From contig JAADFS010000302.1 of the NCBI GenBank assembly GCA_013152795.1, positions 1-20,249 on the forward strand: DNA of 20,249 nt. Reading direction: 5' to 3'. The position numbers and the translations under genes are program-made. Shown here in pieces: positions 1 to 4,977 of the stretch. Numbering within the stretch: position 1 is the stretch's first letter; the number at the start of each line of letters is the position of its first letter. Source of the DNA: Deferribacteres bacterium (lineage in GTDB: Bacteria > Nitrospirota > Thermodesulfovibrionia > UBA6902). The notes beneath the pieces were generated by a model that worked only from the letters and a program-made list of their open reading frames with translations, did no database searches and was not told where the DNA came from.

Positions 1-216
1 GAAAAAGGCATGTTTATACGCACAAAAGAGATGTGCTTTCCCTTTGACTCGCAACTTGAGATATTTATTCCGTTAAAAGACGAAAGACTGCGCGTCTCCG
101 TCAACCTGAACAGGATAATAATATCGCCCGACTCTGATGACAGCATAGGCGTTGAGCTTACCGACCCCCCGCAGGAGTATCTCGAATTCGTAAAGAGCCT
201 CCGATCCGCCCCATGA
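1..216 (+). CDS. PilZ-like domain protein, C-terminal part (cut by window start)
   Basis: The frame is open from base 1 and ends at TGA 214-216, so the true start lies upstream; the first ATG at 10 is probably internal (Glu-Lys-Gly precedes it). The visible part, with a GMFIRT-like opening, a strand containing IFIPLKDERL, then a stretch ending GVELTDPPQEY, resembles the second half of a PilZ-like beta barrel, in which a GGxFI/V..T motif is followed by strands and a G(I/V)E motif. PilZ domains often bind cyclic di-GMP, but the N-terminal RxxxR arginines that would show this are outside the window. It is on the same strand as nikR but separated from it by a promoter, so it is probably not part of the nickel unit. 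Family assignment is moderate and ligand binding unknown. Confidence 0.55.
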   Translation, partial: EKGMFIRTKEMCFPFDSQLEIFIPLKDERLRVSVNLNRIIISPDSDDSIGVELTDPPQEYLEFVKSLRSAP

Positions 217-251
217 CCCTGCCGCGCATCACTTTAAGGTTCAAGCACGTC

Positions 252-281
252 TTGACAATCAAACCGGTGCTGTGATATCGT
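252..281 (+). promoter_or_regulatory. Probable sigma70 promoter of nikR
   Basis: A perfect -35 TTGACA (252-257) is followed after 18 bp by TATCGT (276-281, 4 of 6), which is preceded by TG plus one base, an extended -10 arrangement. Predicted transcription start is near 288, inside the NikR box, so bound NikR would block initiation. Confidence 0.5.
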
Positions 282-282
282 A

Positions 283-309
283 GTGTTACTTTTTTTTCAA
301 AGGTGACAC
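283..309 (+). promoter_or_regulatory. NikR operator in front of nikR (autoregulation)
   Basis: GTGTTAC (283-289), 13 bases, then GTGACAC (303-309). The NikR box reported for many proteobacteria is GTGTTAC-N13/14-GTAACAC, so this matches 13 of 14 arm positions at the expected spacing. The box covers the predicted start of transcription and the AAAGG ribosome site (299-303), immediately before the ATG at 311, as expected for negative autoregulation by nickel-loaded NikR. Confidence 0.75.
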
Positions 310-310
310 G

Positions 311-727
311 ATGGGAATTAAACGGTTTGGTATCTCTCTGGATTCTTTTCTTCTGAAGAGATTCGACAGCCTCATAGCAAAGAAGGGTTACCCCAACAGG
401 AGCGAGGCCATCAGGGACCTCATCAGGGAAAGCCTCGTAAAGGAAGAATGGGAATACGGCGACAGGGAGACCGTGGGCGCCATCACCATAGTTTACTCAC
501 ATGACGTCAGGGAGCTGACGGATACCCTTACGGATATCCAGCATCATTATCATACTTCCGTTATATCATCCATGCACGTCCATCTCGACCATCATAACTG
601 CCTTGAGGTCATTATCGTCAAGGGAAAGGGCAAAGAGATAAAGAAGATAGCCGACAGGCTGATAGGAACAAAGGGGGTGAAACACGGCAAACTCTCACTG
701 GCAACAACGGGAAGAAATCTGAAATAA
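311..727 (+). CDS. nikR: Nickel-responsive transcriptional regulator NikR
   Basis: A 138-residue protein of the usual NikR length. Residues 1-45 form a ribbon-helix-helix DNA-binding domain (GIKRFGISLD strand, then the NRSEAIRDLIRE helix). Residues 55-135 form the ACT-like regulatory domain. The high-affinity nickel ligands, His76, His87, His89 and Cys95 in E. coli numbering, are present as His78, His89, His91 and Cys97, so the square-planar site is intact. The start is fixed by AAAGG seven bases upstream of ATG 311. NikR is a tetramer that binds palindromic operators when nickel is loaded and represses nickel uptake. Here it sits directly upstream of nikKMLQO, and candidate boxes lie before both nikR and nikK. 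Nickel rather than cobalt is therefore the likely cargo of the neighbouring transporter. Confidence 0.95.
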   Translation: MGIKRFGISLDSFLLKRFDSLIAKKGYPNRSEAIRDLIRESLVKEEWEYGDRETVGAITIVYSHDVRELTDTLTDIQHHYHTSVISSMHVHLDHHNCLEVIIVKGKGKEIKKIADRLIGTKGVKHGKLSLATTGRNLK

Positions 728-734
728 AATTTTT

Positions 735-763
735 TTGACCACCTGGTAGCACCAATAAATAAT
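735..763 (+). promoter_or_regulatory. Probable sigma70 promoter of the nikKMLQO operon
   Basis: TTGACC (735-740, 5 of 6) is followed by 17 bp and AATAAT (758-763, 5 of 6), giving a start near 770. It lies just after the nikR stop, so the transporter operon can be transcribed separately from nikR. Confidence 0.55.
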
Positions 764-772
764 TAGTAACAC
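746..772 (+). promoter_or_regulatory. Candidate second NikR operator over the nikK promoter
   Basis: The right half GTAACAC (766-772) is a perfect consensus half-site. Exactly 13 bases upstream, GTAGCAC (746-752) matches the left consensus at only 4 of 7 positions. The candidate spans the promoter spacer, -10 and predicted start, the right place for a repressor site. It is weaker than the box at 283-309. Confidence 0.45.
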
Positions 773-782
773 ACAGATTTTC

Positions 783-833
783 ATAAATTCAAACGTTGCA
801 CAAATGAAGTTCAGAGTTCAAAGTTAAGGGTAA
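783..833 (+). repeat. Decayed intergenic repeat in the nikK leader (heptamer type, reversed)
   Basis: The stretch contains ACGTTGCACAAATGAAG, resembling the reversed right arm of the local repeat family, and then three units GTTCAGA, GTTCAAA and GTTAAGG. Their reverse complement matches the heptamer run TTAACTTTGAAC at 12681-12692. It lies between the operator and the ribosome site AAGGAGG (832-838), so it is transcribed in the operon leader. Confidence 0.5.
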
Positions 834-844
834 GGAGGAGAAGA

Positions 845-1627
845 ATGAACACAACAGAAAAAATGCTGTTTCAGGCAGCGCTGGCGGCGTTGCTGATCGT
901 GGTTTCGGCATCCCTCTCATACGCGCATTTCGGTGTCATTATGCCGTCGGATGACATTGTCTCCAAAGGAGACAGTAAAAAGATCAAACTTCAGATAAAA
1001 TTCATACATCCCTTTGAAGGACAGTATATGCAGATGCAGAGGCCCAGGGCATTCGGTGTTGTGGTAAACGGCAGAAAACATGACCTGTTACCCGCGCTCA
1101 AAAAGAAGATGGTCGGGGGCTTTTCCACGTGGGAGGCCGTTTACAGGATCAAGGGGCCGGGTGACCATGTATTCTTTGTTGAACCCCGCCCCTACTGGGA
1201 ACCCGCTGAAGAGACATTCATAATCCATTACACCAAGGTCATAGTGGATGCGCTTGACATGGAAAAGGGATGGGACACCGAGGTCGGCCTGAAGACGGAG
1301 ATAGTACCGCTGACAAGGCCATACGGCATCTGGGCTGGCAATGTATTTCAGGGGATTGTGAAGGTTGACGGCAGGCCGGTGCCGCATGCAGAGGTGGAGG
1401 TTGAATACTATAATGAGGGCGGCAGGATAAAACCGCCTGCCGCGCCGTATATAACCCAGGTTATCAGGGCTGACAAAAACGGCGTATTCACCTATGCAAT
1501 GCCGAGGGCCGGATGGTGGGGATTCGCCGCGCTCAGCACCGCCGATTTCCGGTTAAAACACGAGGGGAAGGAATACCCCGTTGAAATCGGAGCGGTGATC
1601 TGGGTGAGGACAAGGGAGATGAAATAA
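845..1627 (+). CDS. nikK: NikK-like periplasmic nickel-uptake component (DUF4198)
   Basis: A 260-residue exported protein. Residues 7-27 form a signal peptide (hydrophobic AALAALLIVV core, likely signal-peptidase site SYA before His28), so the mature protein begins with His-Phe. The rest is a DUF4198 protein (COG5266, periplasmic component of cobalt/nickel transport): HFGVIMPS at the mature N-terminus, a beta-sandwich with FVEPRPYWEP near 110-120, and a C-terminal Ig-like domain (WAGNVFQGIVKVDGRPVPHAEVEV divided over 163-186, then DKNGVFTYAMPRAGWWG). In nickel ECF systems of the NikKMLQO type, NikK is an extra component beside the NikM channel, inferred to bind or deliver Ni2+. It is the first gene of the operon, with a strong AAGGAGG site six bases before ATG. 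The next gene starts two bases after its stop. Confidence 0.85.
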   Translation: MNTTEKMLFQAALAALLIVVSASLSYAHFGVIMPSDDIVSKGDSKKIKLQIKFIHPFEGQYMQMQRPRAFGVVVNGRKHDLLPALKKKMVGGFSTWEAVYRIKGPGDHVFFVEPRPYWEPAEETFIIHYTKVIVDALDMEKGWDTEVGLKTEIVPLTRPYGIWAGNVFQGIVKVDGRPVPHAEVEVEYYNEGGRIKPPAAPYITQVIRADKNGVFTYAMPRAGWWGFAALSTADFRLKHEGKEYPVEIGAVIWVRTREMK

Positions 1628-1629
1628 CC

Positions 1630-2232
1630 GTGCATATATCAGAAGGAGTCCTGTCGGCGCCTGTCCTGGCGACAGGCGCCCTGCTTGCCGCAGGCGGCGT
1701 GGCACTGGGACTGAAAAAAATGGACTACGAAAGGATCCCCGGTGTGGCGGTGCTTTCATCGGCCTTCTTTGTCGCGTCATTGATACATGTCCCTGCAGGC
1801 CCCTCGAGCGTGCATCTGGTACTGAACGGGCTCGTGGGCATCCTGCTCGGGTGGATGGCGTTTCCATCAATCCTTGTGGCGCTTTCGCTTCATGCGGTCC
1901 TGTTTCAGTTCGGCGGGATAACATCCCTCGGGGTGAATACAGTCATCATGGCGGCCCCTGCGGTTGTATCCTTTTATCTCTTCGGCCCGCTGGTACGAAA
2001 GGGGCATATCATGGGTATCCTCGGAGGCTTCGGTGCAGGTGCCGCGGGCATTGGCATCGGCAGCATACTTGTCGCCACGGCCCTCGTAAGCACCGGTGAG
2101 AGCTTTACCGGAGTGGCGAAACTCATAGTGGCCGCACATCTCCCGGTAATGGTGATCGAAGGCATTATAACCGCATTCTGTATCACATTCCTGAAAAAAG
2201 TGAAACCGGAAATACTGGAGGTGGGGAAGTGA
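1630..2232 (+). CDS. nikM: Nickel ECF transporter substrate-binding membrane subunit NikM (CbiM family)
   Basis: A 200-residue membrane protein with about six or seven hydrophobic helices and the hallmark N-terminus MHISEG. In characterised NikM/CbiM proteins the free amino end, the backbone and imidazole of His2, and a further histidine in a HVP..xSVHL segment coordinate the metal. Here His2, His53 and His62 (LIHVPAGPSSVHL) are all present. This N-terminus fixes the start as the GTG at 1630, preceded by GGGAG (1614-1618), not any later ATG. It determines metal specificity and forms the translocation path with NikQ and NikO. Its TGA overlaps the GTG start of nikL (GTGA), so the two are translationally coupled. 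Neighbouring NikR favours nickel over cobalt. Confidence 0.93.
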   Translation: MHISEGVLSAPVLATGALLAAGGVALGLKKMDYERIPGVAVLSSAFFVASLIHVPAGPSSVHLVLNGLVGILLGWMAFPSILVALSLHAVLFQFGGITSLGVNTVIMAAPAVVSFYLFGPLVRKGHIMGILGGFGAGAAGIGIGSILVATALVSTGESFTGVAKLIVAAHLPVMVIEGIITAFCITFLKKVKPEILEVGK

Positions 2233-2864
2233 AAAGATTCGAGACTCAAGGTTCGGGATTCAGGATAATTCCTGCTGTTGTTTTTTTTATACTGTATCTT
2301 GTATCTTCTAATGCATCCGCTCACAAAGTGAACATTTATGCCTATGCAGAGGACGGCATGGTCTTCTCAGAGGGTTATTTCGCCGACGGCTCAAGGAGCA
2401 GGAACTCCCGGATTGAGGTCATTGACGCAAAGACAGGTGAAAAACTCCTTGAGGGCAAAACCGGTGATGACGGCAGGTTCTCATTCAAAATCCCGAAGGC
2501 TGCATCCCTCAGGCTCATCCTGCACGCAGGCATGGGACACCAAAACGACTACACGCTCAGCGAGGAAGAGATAAGGGAGGCACTGGGCATGGAGAAATCA
2601 GTGCTCCGGGATCAGGAACCGGAAGCTGAAGGCGTAGGGGCGGAGAACAAAACACGGCCTGCCGTATCCGGTGCATCTCCTTCTGAAATAGAAAAAGCCG
2701 TGGAGAAGGTCATTGACAGGAAACTCCAGCCGGTGATAAGGATGCTCATTGCACTGAAGGAGAACAGTGAAAAACCCGGTATCACCGAGATATTGGGGGG
2801 CATAGGGTATATCATGGGTCTTATGGGAATAATAATGTATTTCAAAAGCAGGAGGCGGGATTAA
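2229..2864 (+). CDS. nikL: NikL-like nickel transporter accessory protein, exported and C-terminally anchored
   Basis: A 211-residue protein matching the NikL partner of NikKMLQO systems. Residues 12-31 are a signal peptide with likely cleavage after NASA, leaving His32-Lys-Val at the mature N-terminus. Residues 35-100 form an Ig/carboxypeptidase-regulatory-like domain (GYFADGSRSRNSRIEV, then GKTGDDGRFSFKIP). A region rich in Glu, Ala and Pro (118-145) follows, then a helix with coiled-coil character (SPSEIEKAVEKVIDRKLQPV). One transmembrane segment lies near 186-204, ending in KSRRRD, so the bulk faces the periplasm. The GTG start overlaps the nikM stop. The first residues after Met (RFETQGSGFR) are encoded by a heptamer-like repeat (2235-2264), an odd signal-peptide n-region. 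A downstream start is possible but none has a better site. Confidence 0.8.
   Translation: MKRFETQGSGFRIIPAVVFFILYLVSSNASAHKVNIYAYAEDGMVFSEGYFADGSRSRNSRIEVIDAKTGEKLLEGKTGDDGRFSFKIPKAASLRLILHAGMGHQNDYTLSEEEIREALGMEKSVLRDQEPEAEGVGAENKTRPAVSGASPSEIEKAVEKVIDRKLQPVIRMLIALKENSEKPGITEILGGIGYIMGLMGIIMYFKSRRRD
2235..2264 (+). repeat. Heptamer-like repeat inside the nikL start region
   Basis: Read in reverse complement the stretch gives GAATCCC, GAACCTT, GAGTCTC and GAATCTT in 7-base register, the same kind of unit as the intergenic heptamers at 4803-4914. It encodes residues 3-12 of NikL. Confidence 0.45.
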
Positions 2865-2914
2865 TGAGGAGATGGATATCCCCCAACCCGCAACCCGCAA
2901 CCCGCAACTCATAA
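2864..2914 (+). CDS. Possible 16-codon coupling ORF between nikL and nikQ
   Basis: ATG 2864 shares its A with the nikL stop TAA (TAATG). It has a perfect AGGAGG (2850-2855) eight bases upstream, within the end of nikL. The frame reads 16 codons (Met-Arg-Arg-Trp-Ile-Ser, then a Pro/Asn/Gln/Ala/Thr/Arg run) and stops at TAA 2912-2914, one base before the nikQ ATG (2916). nikQ has no Shine-Dalgarno of its own because a heptamer array occupies that position. The simplest reading is a reinitiation relay carrying ribosomes across the repeat. The peptide itself need not have a function. Confidence 0.4.
   Translation: MRRWISPNPQPATRNS
2885..2912 (+). repeat. Heptamer tandem repeat before nikQ
   Basis: Three perfect AACCCGC units (2885-2905) and a divergent fourth, AACTCAT (2906-2912). 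The same unit types occur in the larger array at 4803-4914. It fills the whole space where a nikQ ribosome site would be expected. Confidence 0.8.
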
Positions 2915-2915
2915 T

Positions 2916-3671
2916 ATGCATCTGGAGGAATTTGCAGAGGGAGAATCTTTTTTTCACAGGCTTGACCCGCGCGTGAAGCTCCTGACACTGGGGCCGTATA
3001 CAGCGGTCATTGCAGTGGCTCACGACCCGGTGGTTCCGCTTGCAGCACTTGTATTGTCTTCCGTGATGGCGGTGGTTGCAGGGCTGGACAGGAAAAAACT
3101 TCTCAACAGGCTTGCGGCGGTAAATATCTTTGTTTTAATGCTCTGGCTGTTCATCCCGTTCGGCTATCCCGGGGAAGAGCTGTTTTTTGCGGCAGGCCCT
3201 TTAACCGTTACAAAGGAGGGCATCGTTTATGTCCTTACAATAACAATGAAGACAAACGCCATAGTAGTGGCGACTATAGCCATGCTCGGCACATCAGAGA
3301 TCTTTTCACTTGCCCACGCCTTTGTTCACCTTAAGGCGCCGGGCAAGCTCGTCCACCTGTTCTTCTTTTTCTACAGATACATAAGCGTGCTGCATGAAGA
3401 ATATTCAAGGCTCCGGAGGGCAATGAAGATGCGCTCTTTCAGGCCGCGGACGAATATGCACACGTATAAATCCTATGCCTGGCTTGTGGGGATGCTGCTC
3501 GTCAGCAGCTATGAACGCTCCCGCAGGATTTACAATGCAATGCTCTGCAGGGGATTCAGCGGGAGGTTTCCGGTGATAGACCACTTCAGTTTGAGAAAAC
3601 ATGATATAATATTCGGCGTATTAATGAGTACGGTCACTATCACTTTCGTAATCATCCTTACTCTTTCATAA
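2916..3671 (+). CDS. nikQ: Nickel ECF transporter transmembrane subunit NikQ (CbiQ/EcfT family)
   Basis: A 251-residue EcfT-family protein. It has about five membrane segments (for example 24-57, 66-83, 104-125, 186-200 and 228-250) and the two coupling-helix motifs that dock into the ATPase: Ala169-Met-Lys-Met-Arg173 and Ala208-Met-Leu-Cys-Arg212-Gly213, variants of the family A-x-x-x-R/ARG motifs. The opening HRLDPRVKLL (14-23) is typical of CbiQ. It transmits ATP hydrolysis by NikO to NikM. The start ATG 2916 lacks a ribosome site and is probably served by the small coupling ORF just upstream. The stop TAA lies in the end arm of a reversed repeat element that fills the gap to nikO. Confidence 0.93.
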   Translation: MHLEEFAEGESFFHRLDPRVKLLTLGPYTAVIAVAHDPVVPLAALVLSSVMAVVAGLDRKKLLNRLAAVNIFVLMLWLFIPFGYPGEELFFAAGPLTVTKEGIVYVLTITMKTNAIVVATIAMLGTSEIFSLAHAFVHLKAPGKLVHLFFFFYRYISVLHEEYSRLRRAMKMRSFRPRTNMHTYKSYAWLVGMLLVSSYERSRRIYNAMLCRGFSGRFPVIDHFSLRKHDIIFGVLMSTVTITFVIILTLS

Positions 3672-3747
3672 ACGGGCAGATGGTGCAGAATGAAACAAGT
3701 CCCCCCTCCCCCCCTTGACGGGGCAGGGTCAGGGAGCGGGTGACCTG
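3667..3747 (-). repeat. Reversed, degenerate heptamer-class element in the nikQ-nikO gap
   Basis: Read on the minus strand the gap shows, in family order, a GGTCACC start, a C/G-rich hairpin block, GACTTGTTTCATTCTGCACC and the end arm CTGCCCGTTTATG. The same order occurs at 12640-12767 and 15271-15484. The nikQ stop codon is inside the end arm (ATAAACGGGCAG). No clear heptamer run survives. The copy lies between co-transcribed genes, so it should be present in the operon mRNA. Confidence 0.65.
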
Positions 3748-3766
3748 TCATAAAGGATATGATGCA

Positions 3767-4426
3767 GTGGGTCAGTTGATAAATATAAGGAACCTGAGTT
3801 TCGGTTACTCAAACGGCAGGAAGCTCTTTAACGGCCTGGACTTTTCACTTGAGAAGGGGGAGAGGGTCGGCCTGGTGGGGCCGAACGGCGCAGGCAAGAC
3901 CACGCTGTTTTACCTGATTATGGGACTGCTCAGGCCTGAATCCGGAGAGATAAGGGTATTCGGCAGGCCGAGGGAGAATGAAAGGGATTTTTCCGAGGTG
4001 AGGCAGAGGGTCGGCCTGCTGTTTCAGGACTCCGAAGACCAGTTGTTCTGCCCCACGGTTGAGGAAGATATAGCCTTCGGCCCCCTTAATCTCGGCCTGT
4101 CCCACAGCGAGGCAAGGGCTGTCGTGCGGGAGACCTGCAAGAGACTGGGGCTGAACGGCCTTGAAAAAAGGGTTATACACAGGCTCTCAGGCGGTGAGAA
4201 GAGGCTTGTCGCCCTTGCCACCGTGGTTGCAATGAATCCCGAGTGCTATCTCCTTGATGAACCGACAGCCGGGCTTGACAGCCGGACCACGGAGAGATTC
4301 TTAAGATATCTCAGGGAGTATGCCGATACGTATATAATTATTACTCATAATCATGAGGTGTTGAAAAATGCAGCGGACCGTATTTACGAATTACGGGAAG
4401 GCAGGATAGAACCCTTCTCATTATAA
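3767..4426 (+). CDS. nikO: Nickel ECF transporter ATPase NikO (CbiO family)
   Basis: A 219-residue ABC ATPase with every motif present: Walker A GPNGAGKT (38-45), Q-loop Gln87 in LLFQDSEDQLF, which is characteristic of CbiO/EcfA, signature LSGGEKR (140-146), Walker B YLLDEP (161-166), D-loop AGLD, and switch His194. It powers NikQ/NikM-mediated nickel import from the cytoplasmic face. The start chosen is GTG 3767 with AAAGGA (3752-3757) nine bases upstream, giving VGQLINIRNLSFGY. The longer frame opens at GTG 3740, which lies in repeat DNA and would add nine unconserved residues; TTG 3776 is also possible. The single ATPase gene suggests a NikO homodimer. The 65-residue protein follows 32 bases later. 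Confidence 0.92.
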   Translation: MGQLINIRNLSFGYSNGRKLFNGLDFSLEKGERVGLVGPNGAGKTTLFYLIMGLLRPESGEIRVFGRPRENERDFSEVRQRVGLLFQDSEDQLFCPTVEEDIAFGPLNLGLSHSEARAVVRETCKRLGLNGLEKRVIHRLSGGEKRLVALATVVAMNPECYLLDEPTAGLDSRTTERFLRYLREYADTYIIITHNHEVLKNAADRIYELREGRIEPFSL

Positions 4427-4458
4427 GTTTCAATATCGCAAACGGAGGAATATTTCAG

Positions 4459-4656
4459 ATGACGGATGCGGAAAAACTGAAGCACCTGCTCAAACACTGG
4501 ATTGAGCACAATGACGCCCATATCAAAAACTACAGTGAATGGGCCTCAAAAGCCGACTCCGCCGGCAACAAAGAGCTGTCGGGCATTCTCAAGCAGGTCG
4601 CTGATGAAAGCGAAAAGCTCAACGGACTATTCAACAAGGCGCTTGAAATCATTTAA
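4459..4656 (+). CDS. Small helical His-ladder protein of the nickel operon (putative nickel chaperone or regulator)
   Basis: A 65-residue protein with no signal peptide or membrane segment. It is predicted to form two or three helices (residues 3-34 and 39-64) separated near Ser34-Ala-Gly. Histidines 9, 13, 17 and 21 recur exactly every four residues (KHLLKHWIEHNDAH), which puts them along one face of the first helix, an arrangement suited to binding a divalent metal. The ribosome site GGAGG (4444-4448) lies ten bases before ATG. It is last in the nik operon, 32 bases after nikO. Similar short domains occur beside, or fused to, archaeal and bacterial cobalt/nickel ECF genes (recalled as a DUF8180-like family, not checked). 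A cytosolic nickel-buffering or hand-off role is inference. Confidence 0.7.
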   Translation: MTDAEKLKHLLKHWIEHNDAHIKNYSEWASKADSAGNKELSGILKQVADESEKLNGLFNKALEII

Positions 4657-4664
4657 ATTTCACA

Positions 4665-4941
4665 CCTTGCACCGGTATTAAAATATAGCCGCCTGGCATG
4701 AGGGCCTGCCGGAAAAAGCCTTATCTGCGATACCTTAAGGGGTGACAGCTCAGCCCCTTACCCCCCTCCCAAGGGGAGGGGGAACCTGTTTCTTTCTGCA
4801 CCCAGAACTCAGAACTCAGAACTCAGAACTCAGAACTCAGAATCCAGAATCCAGAATCCAGAACTCAGAACTTTGAACTTTGAACTCGCAACTCGCAACC
4901 CGCAACCCGGAACTCCTCTGCCCGTTTATGCAACATTAAGG
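4665..4941 (+). repeat. Intergenic palindromic element, heptamer class (copy B1)
   Basis: The left arm (4665-4740) contains GGGCCTGCCGGAAAAAGC and TTATCTGCGATACC. Then come GGTGACAGCTCAGCCCC, a 9-bp G/C hairpin (CCCCCTCCC with GGGAGGGGG, within 4760-4782), TTTCTGCACCC, and sixteen 7-base units (4803-4914). These units are five CAGAACT, three CAGAATC, two CAGAACT, two TTGAACT, one CGCAACT, two CGCAACC and one CGGAACT. The right arm CTCCTCTGCCCG plus TTTATGCAACATTAAGG closes the element at 4941. It lies between the convergent small nik gene and the DUF4143 gene, where its hairpin could also end transcription. Confidence 0.85.
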
Positions 4942-4977
4942 TTAACTTTGATATGTGAGCACATAGGAACGCTCCGG

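Noticed and set aside
4803..4914. CRISPR-like array
   Set aside because: The 7-bp units are directly tandem without spacers, and no cas genes are present.
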